From a virus: a DNA stretch of 22,965 bases. The notes beneath the pieces are model-generated. The model had not been told where the DNA came from. It did no database searches and saw only the letters and a list, made by a program, of their open reading frames with translations. The translations under genes and the position numbers were made by a program. Shown here piece by piece: positions 7,747-13,765 of this stretch (position 1 is the first letter of the stretch; each line of letters starts with the position of its first letter). The stretch is taken from IMG/VR virus record IMGVR_UViG_3300020172_003305, positions 1 through 22,965 of that record; one strand, 5' to 3'.

Positions 7747-8058
7747 ATGACAAAAATGAACTACTCGGGCAACCACTCCCGATACATCCCAAGCCACACA
7801 GAAAACGACAAATATCTTTCAGGAAAAGCCTACAAACCAAACCTCAACTCACCCGTCACCATCACCAAAGCAGACGGAACCAAAACAACCGAGAAAGCAC
7901 TCACCCAACACCAAATAGACAACCTCAAAATAGAATACAAACCCAAACCCGGCACAAAAGCACACAAACGGATGCTTAGAAAACAAAAAATGGATGAAGG
8001 AAATCGCCGCGCGCAAAATTTAAAAACCGCCCCAACAGTCCCGCAACAGATAAACTAA
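7747..8058 (+). CDS. Small basic orphan, 103 aa
   Basis: No family recognised. It is hydrophilic and rich in Lys, Thr and Asn, with a basic stretch near 70-85 (KPKPGTKAHKRMLRKQK) that suggests nucleic-acid or ribosome contact. The ATG is preceded by ACGGAGAAAAAA, a fair ribosome site. The plus strand is very rich in A and C, so codons such as AAC, ACC and CAC dominate. The last codons (TVPQQIN) are formed by bipartite-motif copy 2. Confidence 0.65.
   Translation: MTKMNYSGNHSRYIPSHTENDKYLSGKAYKPNLNSPVTITKADGTKTTEKALTQHQIDNLKIEYKPKPGTKAHKRMLRKQKMDEGNRRAQNLKTAPTVPQQIN
8034..8055 (+). repeat. Bipartite motif copy 2
   Basis: AACAGTCCC, five bases, then AGATAAAC, here overlapping the last codons of the 7747-8058 gene. 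It ends 10 bases before the next ATG (8066), so it also serves as the leader of that gene. Confidence 0.6.
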
Positions 8059-8065
8059 AACGACC

Positions 8066-8266
8066 ATGACCAACACACCAAAAAATACGCCCATGAACAT
8101 CATGGAACAATTCGCCAAACAAGACGGAAACAACACCAACACCGAAGCATGCCAACACTGCAACGCAGACACGGAAATCAAAATCAAAGACGGGCTAATC
8201 CATATGACAATTAAACACGACGACAACTGCCCACTATGGACAACCATCCAAGCAACACAAAAATAA
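8066..8266 (+). CDS. Small Cys/His orphan, 66 aa
   Basis: Cys29/Cys32 (ACQHCNAD), with His51 and Cys55 (KHDDNC), form a plausible zinc-binding site. The protein is otherwise polar, with no known family. It starts 7 bases after the previous stop and ends 4 bases before the next ATG, as expected in a phage operon. A clear Shine-Dalgarno is absent. The leader is A/C-rich, so translation may rely on reinitiation from the gene upstream. Confidence 0.6.
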   Translation: MTNTPKNTPMNIMEQFAKQDGNNTNTEACQHCNADTEIKIKDGLIHMTIKHDDNCPLWTTIQATQK

Positions 8267-8270
8267 ACCC

Positions 8271-8669
8271 ATGACAACCACACCCCAAAATAAGCCCACA
8301 CCTGGCACCGAAATCCTCCAAGAAGCCTACAAAATCGTCAACCAAGACCGTCAAAACACCTACGGACACCCCAAAGACGACTACACCAAAGTCACCAACA
8401 TATTTGAAGCACTCACGGGAAAACAACTCACCCTCACAGAAGCACTACTATTCATGGTCTCAGTCAAACTCGCAAGACTAAAAACCAACCTAGACCAAGG
8501 ACATCTCCACTACGACACACTCCTAGACACCATCGGCTATCTCACTTGTATTAACATGGTTCATCAACTAGAAAGTACAAACCATGACAACCCCAAAACC
8601 CAAAACCTCGATAGACCAACAAATCAAACAACTAGAAAAAGAAGTAACGCAACTGGAAAAAGAAAATGA
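8271..8669 (+). CDS. DUF6378-like phage protein (MazG-like candidate)
   Basis: Residues about 15-100 match the pattern I know from DUF6378: RQNTYGHP, a middle LTLTEALLFMVSVKLARL, and a final HYDTLLDTIGYLTCINMV. Such proteins are small and all-alpha and are common in phages; a relation to MazG nucleotide pyrophosphohydrolases has been suggested by their helical pattern but activity is unproven. The last 30 residues are low-complexity (Asn, Thr, Lys, Arg) and are translated from bases that also encode a coiled-coil frame. It starts 4 bases after the previous stop, with ATAAACCC in front of the ATG. Confidence 0.75.
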   Translation: MTTTPQNKPTPGTEILQEAYKIVNQDRQNTYGHPKDDYTKVTNIFEALTGKQLTLTEALLFMVSVKLARLKTNLDQGHLHYDTLLDTIGYLTCINMVHQLESTNHDNPKTQNLDRPTNQTTRKRSNATGKRK

Positions 8670-8763
8670 AAAACTCCAAAAGCAACTCAACAGTCCCCCG
8701 TCAGATAAACCTAAAAAAAGAACTACAACCAAAAAATTTGTCGCAGGGCTACCCACGCTATAG
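8584..8763 (+). CDS. Small coiled-coil protein overlapping the DUF6378-like gene
   Basis: This 59-aa frame opens with ATGACAACCCC, the same start context as the DUF6378-like gene upstream. Residues 10-36 form a leucine-zipper-like heptad pattern (IDQQIKQLEKEVTQL, then ENEKLQKQL), and a Pro/Lys/Thr-rich tail follows. The clean heptads argue for real coding even though it overlaps the previous gene by 86 bases, where that gene encodes only low-complexity sequence. No Shine-Dalgarno is seen. A competing frame at 8666-8854 lacks any domain. It could be a small dimeric regulator or adaptor; function unknown. Confidence 0.5.
   Translation: MTTPKPKTSIDQQIKQLEKEVTQLEKENEKLQKQLNSPPSDKPKKRTTTKKFVAGLPTL
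8689..8710 (+). repeat. Bipartite motif copy 3
   Basis: AACAGTCCC, five bases, then AGATAAAC, inside the coiled-coil gene. Unlike copies 1 and 2 it is not just before a start; the next likely start is 8851. The flanking CTAAAA matches the downstream part of the other copies loosely. Confidence 0.55.
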
Positions 8764-8850
8764 GCCAAGAGCAAAAAGGTTGGCAGTCCCGTTTAGAAAT
8801 GCAACTTCTATAAACACTTCGCATAACCCTTACGTCATAAGGCTTTTATC

Positions 8851-9030
8851 ATGATGCGGCTTGTCGTGCCCTTGTTGTTCGCGATGGTCGTCCTGTATTG
8901 GATTTGCCAGTTGTTGTGGTTTGTGTTTGTTACACATTTTGTCGATGTTGTTGCTTCTTTCGTGATTTGTTTTGTTATTTTGTTTGTTTATTGGATTGTT
9001 TATGCCTTACAAAAACATTTCAGATCATAG
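8851..9030 (+). CDS. Small membrane protein, two helices
   Basis: This 59-aa frame starts ATGATG, 8 bases after an AAGG ribosome site. Residues about 4-28 and 32-53 are almost purely hydrophobic (VVPLLFAMVVLYW; VVASFVICFVILFVYWIVYA), separated by a short polar turn (THFVD), and the end is basic (LQKHFRS). It would be an inner-membrane hairpin, possibly holin-like, but no lysis cassette is next to it and that use is inference. The gene overlaps the next start (9002). It marks a sharp change of plus-strand composition from A/C-rich to T/G-rich. Confidence 0.6.
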   Translation: MMRLVVPLLFAMVVLYWICQLLWFVFVTHFVDVVASFVICFVILFVYWIVYALQKHFRS

Positions 9031-9220
9031 AGAGTGGCAACGCTGTCATCGTGAGGATACGAAGGCTAAGCGTGAGAGGCGTAGAGAGTATGAGCGTGAA
9101 CGCAAGAATCGTCAGCGTGTTGCCCTATATGAGTCGTTACCTGAGCCTGAGAGGTCTCGTAAGTTAGAGGCTAATGAGAGGCGTAGGTCTTATCGTATGC
9201 GTTGGTGTATTGAGAAATAG
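9002..9220 (+). CDS. Small highly charged Arg/Glu helical protein
   Basis: I place the start at the ATG at 9002 (MPYKNISDHREW), 72 aa, because earlier in-frame codons lie inside the membrane-protein gene and encode only hydrophobic residues. The sequence is dominated by Arg and Glu (KRERRREYERERKNRQ) and should be one long charged helix. The opening resembles the YKxxExRRxW start of some phage HNH proteins, but no HNH catalytic part follows. Translation is probably coupled to the overlapping membrane-protein gene. Function unknown. Confidence 0.6.
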   Translation: MPYKNISDHREWQRCHREDTKAKRERRREYERERKNRQRVALYESLPEPERSRKLEANERRRSYRMRWCIEK

Positions 9221-9221
9221 T

Positions 9222-9240
9222 GCTACGGGTGGCTACGGGT
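9222..9240 (+). repeat. Tandem GCTACGGGT pair, third copy at 10215
   Basis: GCTACGGGT occurs at 9222-9230 and 9232-9240, just after a stop codon and just before the -35 of the next promoter. A third copy at 10215-10223 also directly follows a stop codon, in the shared context AATAGTGCTACGGGTG. The three copies bracket the 9246-10213 operon. Confidence 0.5.
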
Positions 9241-9245
9241 AATAC

Positions 9246-9274
9246 TTGACATATACTTACTACTGTTATATAGT
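9246..9274 (+). promoter_or_regulatory. Strong sigma70-type promoter of the four-gene operon
   Basis: TTGACA (9246-9251, perfect) and TATAGT (9269-9274, 5 of 6) are 17 bases apart. The -35 lies within AATACTTGACATA (9241-9253), a 13-mer found again upstream of the lysozyme-like gene. Transcription would start near 9281, about 36 bases before the ATG at 9317. Confidence 0.75.
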
Positions 9275-9316
9275 TAGACATATAACTACAGACGCATTAC
9301 TAGACATAGGAGTAAA

Positions 9317-9481
9317 ATGAACTACAGATACGACATATCACCTGATAGATATCCTTCTACTAAGTGGTTAGTGATTGACACAATGAATAACAACTCACCT
9401 GTTTCATCTCATGACACTAGGGCAGAGGCGTATAGAGAATGTTTACTGATTGACAAAAAGGGCACACGGGTAAAGAAATGA
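9317..9481 (+). CDS. Small orphan, 54 aa
   Basis: First gene of the operon, with a good ribosome site (TAGGAGTAAA) 5 bases before the ATG. The product is Asp/Ser/Thr-rich (MNYRYDISPDRYPSTKWLVI) with a basic end. The pattern of a strand pair followed by a RAEAYRECLLIDKKG helix fits a compact alpha/beta fold. No family recognised. The stop overlaps the next start as ATGA. Confidence 0.65.
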   Translation: MNYRYDISPDRYPSTKWLVIDTMNNNSPVSSHDTRAEAYRECLLIDKKGTRVKK

Positions 9482-9588
9482 GACGCATATACAGTGTGCT
9501 ACTTAACATCTATCTCATCACTTTACTGATCGCAAGTATGTTGTTTCTGTTTGGTTTCGCCGGCATGACATTCCCCTTAGACCAATGA
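9478..9588 (+). CDS. Tiny single-span membrane protein, 36 aa
   Basis: Residues about 7-28 are hydrophobic (VLLNIYLITLLIASMLFLFG), after a basic start (MRRIYS) that predicts an inside N-terminus. It overlaps both neighbours through ATGA stop-start junctions, which is what makes it convincing despite its size. Function unknown. Confidence 0.6.
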   Translation: MRRIYSVLLNIYLITLLIASMLFLFGFAGMTFPLDQ

Positions 9589-10118
9589 TAGACATAGCGT
9601 CAGAGGTAGAGAAGATCACCAAGATAGCGCAACTTCGTAAGACAGAGATATGTCTAGAAGATAATGGCATCAGCGATATGCAGTCTTTCGTTGTGTTTCA
9701 GAAAGGCGATGTGTTTGAGTGTCGTCAGAGTGGTGTGGATAGCCACCCCTTTGAGTCGTTGCCTGATGTGTTGAGCGACGCATTCAGTGATGGTTTAACC
9801 GAGTTTGACACTGTAAGCATTGTTGTGGATAGTTATGTAAGAGAAGGCACGAAACCACCTACCGATTATCGCAGAGGCGACCTTGAACGCGAATACAAGA
9901 ACAACCCAAGTGCCTCAGTAGTTGAGGCATTGACTGTAGCGACCTACGGGTATCACGGAGAGAGTGCAGGTAGGTGTGTCAAATATGTTTACAACGATAT
10001 AGGTTTACCTGAGTTCACTGTTCTCAACGATAGTAATGAAGCAGCAGTGAGGTCAGAGTTCGTTGATTATGTGATGTCTAAGTTCATTGACTTCTGTAAG
10101 AGGAATAAGACTAAATGA
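9585..10118 (+). CDS. Hypothetical protein, 177 aa
   Basis: Main soluble product of this operon. It is acidic, rich in Val, Asp and Glu, and mixed alpha/beta; it contains strands like FVVFQKGDVFECRQSG and a Tyr-rich region near 125-140. No motif or family is recognised. It is translated from an ATGA overlap with the tiny membrane gene and hands over to the next gene by the same overlap. Confidence 0.7.
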   Translation: MIDIASEVEKITKIAQLRKTEICLEDNGISDMQSFVVFQKGDVFECRQSGVDSHPFESLPDVLSDAFSDGLTEFDTVSIVVDSYVREGTKPPTDYRRGDLEREYKNNPSASVVEALTVATYGYHGESAGRCVKYVYNDIGLPEFTVLNDSNEAAVRSEFVDYVMSKFIDFCKRNKTK

Positions 10119-10213
10119 GTTTCGTGACTGGATTAATCTTGCTATTAGCCGGTTTATGGCTGTATCGCATGGGTGTTCGATACGAACGCAGACATGGACG
10201 CAAACGAAAATAG
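10115..10213 (+). CDS. Tiny membrane protein with basic tail, 32 aa
   Basis: The protein is a hydrophobic span (FVTGLILLLAGLWLYRM) followed by an Arg/Lys-rich tail (RYERRHGRKRK). It starts at an ATGA overlap and is followed directly by the third GCTACGGGT copy. It converges on the HNH gene, leaving 11 bases between stops. Function unknown. Confidence 0.55.
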   Translation: MSFVTGLILLLAGLWLYRMGVRYERRHGRKRK

Positions 10214-10224
10214 TGCTACGGGTG

Positions 10225-10578
10225 CTATCCCCACGACCGTTTAGCCAACCCCAAATCAAACGCCAACTGAGGGAAGTTGCCTATTCTGTTGTGGCAATCA
10301 CGGCACACAGCAATACAGTTGTCCTCACTGACCGTTGAACCACCTTGTGAGCGACGCACTAACTCATGGATATCACGAGAGGGCTTACGGGCATAAGCAA
10401 CTAAGCCGTCGTGTTCAGCAAATATAGGGCAAGCAACACAATACGGGTGTTTGTTGAGCATCATCGCGACAAAGATGCGCCTTTCTACATCGGCGACTTC
10501 CCGTTTGGCCGACTTTTGTTTGATTGGTTTTGTAGACCGTTTCAGCGGCGACCGTTTAAGTGGTTTACGGGGCTTCAA
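10225..10578 (-). CDS. HNH endonuclease
   Basis: The product is 117 aa. A very basic N-terminus (residues 1-27) precedes a zinc pair Cys47/Cys50 (CVAC) and an HNH core: DIHE at 69-72, RRSQGGSTVSEDNCIAVC with Asn87, then CRDCHNRI with Cys92, Cys95 and His96. HNH proteins nick or cut DNA; small free-standing phage copies act in packaging, recombination or as homing-type enzymes. No large terminase is adjacent, so a packaging role cannot be read from context. It abuts the RHH-like gene upstream with no spacer and is the last gene of this minus-strand operon. Confidence 0.88.
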   Translation of the reverse strand: MKPRKPLKRSPLKRSTKPIKQKSAKREVADVERRIFVAMMLNKHPYCVACPIFAEHDGLVAYARKPSRDIHELVRRSQGGSTVSEDNCIAVCRDCHNRIGNFPQLAFDLGLAKRSWG

Positions 10579-10968
10579 CTAACGGCGATTCCCAAAGTTG
10601 ACGTTGTCGTTCTTAACCCACAAAACTTTCCCACACTTCAAACAATCTTCTCTCCAGGGATATGTTTTACGGAACTCTTGTGGGTGTTCACATACGACTG
10701 TGCTTCTTTCAACCTTTTCGTTAGCCGCAACACGCAGGAACTCTGCCATAGAAATCCCCAAATGTTTTGCACATTCCTCCCACTTTTGCTTATCTTCGCT
10801 TGAAGCCCGGAACAAAACCTGTTCTTGTGCCGGCGAAGAAAGTTCAGTCCCGTCTATGTCCTTCTTTTTCTTGCCGACGAGCCTGGATCGAGTTGGGGCT
10901 AAGTTCTTCGCTGCTTCATCGATTGCGATTTCAAGATTGTCTTCTGGTGGCATAATTTCCTCGTTCAT
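10579..10968 (-). CDS. RHH-like DNA-binding protein with C-terminal zinc motif
   Basis: I start at the ATG at 10968 (129 aa), preceded by a near-perfect GGAGGAAG ribosome site. A longer frame to 11067 would overlap the upstream gene by 100 bases. Residues 51-85 (VLFRASSEDKQKWEECAKHL and on) look like the RHH/MobC-type fold. Cys93, His95, Cys109 and Cys112 form a likely zinc knuckle. A Lys-rich run (KKKK) lies near 33-36. Its ATG overlaps the TGA of the upstream gene (ATGA). A DNA-binding partner for the adjacent HNH protein is possible but unproven. Confidence 0.65.
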   Translation of the reverse strand: MNEEIMPPEDNLEIAIDEAAKNLAPTRSRLVGKKKKDIDGTELSSPAQEQVLFRASSEDKQKWEECAKHLGISMAEFLRVAANEKVERSTVVCEHPQEFRKTYPWREDCLKCGKVLWVKNDNVNFGNRR

Positions 10969-11381
10969 TGGACTTCCTCCACATATTCTTCTGCTTCCAA
11001 AACTGCATCGCGCAAACCTTCTGACCACTGAAATAGTAACTTTGGCGCCCATTTTGCGTTCATCCACATTGGGATTTCACCTTTTAGTGCCTGCTCCTCA
11101 GCAAACGGGTATTTCGCAGCGAGTTTTCTTTGAACCTCATACGACCGGTCTTGCCAAGAAGATTGTTCGTCGAGCCATGCTTTTGCCTGATCCAACTCAT
11201 CAGTCCCGATGGGATCTTTGTCGAGCCCCAGATGGTTGGCGATTAAAACCACACACGACTGCGCCGGCATTAGTTCCTGGACGTCGAGATGTTCGGTGTT
11301 GATATCGGGGTCGGCGATAAAACGACCGATTAGTTCTACAAAGTCTTCGGGCATACGGGCGATGAGTTCTTTTGTGGTCAT
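10965..11381 (-). CDS. Hypothetical acidic helical protein, 138 aa
   Basis: No family recognised. It is mostly helical, with Trp-rich segments (WLDEQSSWQDRSYE; MWMNAKWAPKLLFQW) and an acidic C-terminus. It is first in the minus-strand operon and diverges from the metallophosphoesterase gene across 99 bases. An AAGG lies 12 bases before the ATG, further than usual. It ends with an ATGA overlap into the RHH-like gene. Confidence 0.7.
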   Translation of the reverse strand: MTTKELIARMPEDFVELIGRFIADPDINTEHLDVQELMPAQSCVVLIANHLGLDKDPIGTDELDQAKAWLDEQSSWQDRSYEVQRKLAAKYPFAEEQALKGEIPMWMNAKWAPKLLFQWSEGLRDAVLEAEEYVEEVQ

Positions 11382-11444
11382 ACAAATACACTACCTTATT
11401 CCACGATATATCACGGAAAGCCTTAAAATAGGGCGTTTATGGGC

Positions 11445-11473
11445 TTGACAATATAATCATACGGGTATATACT
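11445..11473 (+). promoter_or_regulatory. Strong promoter giving a leaderless phosphoesterase mRNA
   Basis: TTGACA (11445-11450, perfect) and TATACT (11468-11473, 5 of 6) are exactly 17 bases apart. The ATG at 11481 begins 7 bases after the -10, where transcription should start, and there is no Shine-Dalgarno. The -35 lies in CTTGACA, as at 9245. Confidence 0.75.
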
Positions 11474-11480
11474 TATATGT

Positions 11481-12305
11481 ATGAAACAACTAGACAACAC
11501 TAAACAACTAGACCAAAGAGTTCTATTTGCGGGCGACATCCACGGCGACACGAAACACGCAGAGTGGGTAATTAAATATGCGAGCGAACAAGATTGCACA
11601 CACATCATCTCCGTAGGCGACTTCGGATATTGGGTTCACCTCCCTCGTGGACAAAAGTTCGTAAACCGTGTCGCACAACTCGCAGAACAAGCACAAATCA
11701 AGTTCTTATGGATTGACGGCAACCACGAAAACCATGACATACTTCGTGACCTTACCGATAAGTTCGGCAAACACGCACCCATCAACACCCCCAACGAGTG
11801 GTGTCAATACATCCCTCGTGGGTGTCGTTTCACTATCGCAGGAAATACCTTGATGGGCTACGGTGGTGCGTATTCTGTCGATTGGTTAGACCGTGTAGAA
11901 GGCGAATCATGGTGGCGTGGCGAACTCATCAACCCGTTTGATGTAGACCTACTCTCACCTCAACCTGTAGACATCTTGATGACGCACGACGCACCGTATA
12001 ACAACGGCAAGAAAATCACATACAAAGACGACCTACAAGTATCTATCGCACAGCGACATCTTGTAAAAGAAATCCTCGACAAGGTAAACCCACAATTCCA
12101 CATTTGCGGACACCACCATGTTCGTGAAACTTGGTTAGACGGAGATACCGAGGTAAATGTTCTCGGGCGAGACGGCATGGGTGCAGACAGCGTGTTGATA
12201 CTTGACTTGTCCCAACAAGACGACGAACTGGTGTCGGCGAATACACACGCGTATAACTATCAACTTGGTGTCGAATTCAACCAACTGCTAGAAAGTTACA
12301 AGTAA
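11481..12305 (+). CDS. Calcineurin-like metallophosphoesterase
   Basis: The 274-aa protein carries all the family's metal-binding motifs in order: GDIHGD at 18-23, GDFG at 46-49, GNHEN at 80-84, THD at 168-170 and GHHH at 210-213. Such enzymes use two metal ions to hydrolyse phosphomono- or phosphodiesters; phage members can be phosphatases, 2',3'-cyclic phosphodiesterases or nucleases, and the substrate is not readable here. A Trp-rich insert (DRVEGESWWRGELI) is near 137-150. It is probably translated from a leaderless mRNA and its TAA overlaps the next ATG (TAATG). Confidence 0.93.
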   Translation: MKQLDNTKQLDQRVLFAGDIHGDTKHAEWVIKYASEQDCTHIISVGDFGYWVHLPRGQKFVNRVAQLAEQAQIKFLWIDGNHENHDILRDLTDKFGKHAPINTPNEWCQYIPRGCRFTIAGNTLMGYGGAYSVDWLDRVEGESWWRGELINPFDVDLLSPQPVDILMTHDAPYNNGKKITYKDDLQVSIAQRHLVKEILDKVNPQFHICGHHHVRETWLDGDTEVNVLGRDGMGADSVLILDLSQQDDELVSANTHAYNYQLGVEFNQLLESYK

Positions 12306-12580
12306 TGCGTAAAGGCAAAGAACAAATGCCCCAACCACGTCCGAAAGACGAGTTTGAAACAGAAGCAGACAGATTACTTGCATATGCGCAATATGTAGCA
12401 GATACAAAATGCGGTGCAGTAGACCTCGGCGACTATTTTTATGAGTTCTCCGGTGATATCACACTTCTTGTGCAACATGACAGAGTAGTAGCGCACAACA
12501 CAAAAACCGAAAATGTCGTGGTAGTAAACCCACAGCCGCAAGAGGCAACAGAAGCAGATTGGGCATGGGCAATACGATGA
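12305..12580 (+). CDS. Hypothetical acidic protein, 91 aa
   Basis: It starts in a TAATG overlap with the phosphoesterase, so the two are translated together. The central part (AVDLGDYFYEFSGDITLLVQ) looks beta-rich, and the final residues TEADWAWAIR are helical. No family recognised. A link to the phosphoesterase is suggested only by the coupling. Confidence 0.65.
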   Translation: MRKGKEQMPQPRPKDEFETEADRLLAYAQYVADTKCGAVDLGDYFYEFSGDITLLVQHDRVVAHNTKTENVVVVNPQPQEATEADWAWAIR

Positions 12581-12897
12581 GCGAACTAGCCATGGAAGAT
12601 CGCACTAAAGAGACACGACAACTAGCGAAAGTTTGGTATCGTCTCACAACACTTTTCCCGACAACACCCCTGATTGCGACTGTTAGCGGGGGCGTGGACG
12701 AAAGCGAAAAGCAATACGGTGCGTTCGCAAACGGTCAAGAAGCATACGAGTGGTATGTCAAGCAACCGTGGACTACGGTGCGTATCAGATTCGTCCCATT
12801 ACGCAACCCGAATATCAAACGAACATACAACGATTTCTATAACCCAATGCGTCACGAAGACCTAGAAAAAGAATACAACCACGCAATAAAGGAGTAA
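12577..12897 (+). CDS. Hypothetical protein, 106 aa
   Basis: I use the ATG at 12577 (MSELAMEDR), which makes an ATGA overlap with the stop upstream; an in-frame ATG at 12559 is possible. The YGAFANGQEAYEWYVKQP and TTVRIRFVPLRNP segments suggest a compact alpha/beta fold of unknown family. It is the last gene of the phosphoesterase operon. It converges on SSB across a 52-base gap that shows no strong terminator. Confidence 0.65.
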   Translation: MSELAMEDRTKETRQLAKVWYRLTTLFPTTPLIATVSGGVDESEKQYGAFANGQEAYEWYVKQPWTTVRIRFVPLRNPNIKRTYNDFYNPMRHEDLEKEYNHAIKE

Positions 12898-12949
12898 CCG
12901 TCCCAAACCCACTCACGGGTGAAGTTTATTGGGGAACGAGATTACTTAA

Positions 12950-13420
12950 TTACCAAGCCTCTTCTTCTTCAACCTGCACTTGAGCCATTGGTTTCGGTGT
13001 GTTTCGAACTGCCCCAGTAGTCGCTTTTGCTTTCGGCGCATAACTCCCAGTTTGTCCTTCTGGTTTCTGCTTTCTAACAAATGATTCAATGTTGCCAACA
13101 GCCAATCCAATATTGTCCGCCAGAACCTCGACTGTCGATCGTTTTGCGCCGGTCTCCTTGTCGTCCCACGAGCGTTGTTCCAACCGTCCCGTTACTACAA
13201 CGCGGACACCTTTGGTCAGGACGTTCGCAGCATCGTCGGCCAAATTGCGCCATGCAACAATGTTGAAGAAGGAAACCTTCTCCTGCTTTTCACCATCTGT
13301 GTCAGTCCAGTAATGGTTCACTGCGATGCTGAAAGCCAACTTACCAACTCCTGTTGGTAGAAACTTCAGTTCCGGGTCTGCGGTTAGATTGCCAATCAGC
13401 GTTACGGGTGATGCACTCAC
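12950..13420 (-). CDS. ssb: Single-stranded DNA-binding protein
   Basis: The OB fold is clear: VTLIGNLTADPELKF, then FSIAVNHYW, FFNIVAWRNLADDAANVL, GVRVVVTGRLEQRSW and VEVLADNIG. The C-terminus is a flexible linker ending EEEEAW, an acidic tail differing from the usual DDDIPF but with the same acidic-then-aromatic pattern used to recruit partners. I choose the GTG at 13420 (156 aa), because AGGAGG lies 7 bases upstream; a start at 13447 would put that ribosome site inside the gene. SSB protects single strands during replication and would work with the primase-helicase. Its leader carries a strong hairpin. Confidence 0.93.
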   Translation of the reverse strand: MSASPVTLIGNLTADPELKFLPTGVGKLAFSIAVNHYWTDTDGEKQEKVSFFNIVAWRNLADDAANVLTKGVRVVVTGRLEQRSWDDKETGAKRSTVEVLADNIGLAVGNIESFVRKQKPEGQTGSYAPKAKATTGAVRNTPKPMAQVQVEEEEAW

Positions 13421-13442
13421 TTCGTATCCTCCTAATGTAAAT

Positions 13443-13461
13443 CCCAACCCTTATGGTTGGG
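13443..13461 (-). ncRNA. 5' leader hairpin of the ssb mRNA
   Basis: CCCAACC and GGTTGGG pair perfectly (7 bp) around a 5-base loop. By the promoter call, it lies within the first 25 bases of the ssb transcript and ahead of the AGGAGG. A 5' hairpin of this kind could stabilise the mRNA or bind a regulator, perhaps SSB itself. It lacks a T-run, so it is not a terminator. Confidence 0.55.
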
Positions 13462-13468
13462 TAGTTAC

Positions 13469-13497
13469 TTGAATCATAGTCAAGACGGGGCTAAGAT
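13469..13497 (+). promoter_or_regulatory. Candidate leaderless promoter of the acidic-protein gene
   Basis: TTGAAT (13469-13474) and TAAGAT (13492-13497) are 17 bases apart, each 4 of 6 to consensus. The ATG at 13505 lies 7 bases after the -10, and no ribosome site precedes it, as at the phosphoesterase gene. Confidence 0.45.
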
Positions 13498-13501
13498 ACA
13501 A
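13473..13501 (-). promoter_or_regulatory. Candidate ssb promoter
   Basis: On the minus strand, TTGTAT (13501-13496, 3 of 6) and TATGAT (13478-13473, 5 of 6) are 17 bases apart. The start would be near 13466. It overlaps the divergent promoter at 13469-13497 almost completely, so the two directions should compete. Confidence 0.45.
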
Positions 13502-13504
13502 CAC

Positions 13505-13765
13505 ATGAGCGCAACAACCCCGGATGAAGCCCGGCTTAAAGTCCATGATTTGCTGGTCGACATTCTTGTTTCCCTGGCAGTCGACGACGAAACGACCGAC
13601 GAAGAAATCACTACCTTTGAAGAAGATATGGGAGGTGTGGCTAATTTGATGCTTGATTCGCTTGGGTTTAAGGTTATATCTGTGGACAACGAAGAAGGAA
13701 CCAGATTTACAGCAGCAATCGAAATCATCGAAGGAGATCCGCTGGAGGCGGCAGATCTGGTTTAG
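13505..13765 (+). CDS. Small acidic protein, 86 aa
   Basis: I start at the ATG at 13505 rather than an upstream in-frame codon at 13457, because the promoter lies between them. The protein is strongly acidic (AVDDETTDEEITTFEEDMGG), then has a likely strand pair (FKVISVDNEEGTRFTAAIEI). Small acidic phage proteins often mimic DNA or bind host proteins, but nothing more is recognised and that is speculation. Its stop overlaps the stop of the convergent minus gene by 4 bases. Confidence 0.65.
   Translation: MSATTPDEARLKVHDLLVDILVSLAVDDETTDEEITTFEEDMGGVANLMLDSLGFKVISVDNEEGTRFTAAIEIIEGDPLEAADLV

Noticed and set aside
8020-8426. Long minus-strand frames rich in Val, Trp and Phe
   Set aside because: They arise from the A/C-rich plus strand, which lacks stop codons when read in reverse; plus-strand genes are better spaced and one has a known domain.
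8666-8854. Open frame starting in an ATGA overlap with the DUF6378-like gene
   Set aside because: No domain or heptads; the overlapping frame at 8584-8763 forms a clean coiled coil. The ATGA overlap keeps it a weak alternative.
10598-11302. A 234-codon open frame on the plus strand
   Set aside because: It lies opposite two minus-strand genes with a GGAGGAAG ribosome site, an ATGA junction and recognisable RHH/zinc features. Its own translation is Ser/Cys/Phe-rich with no domain.
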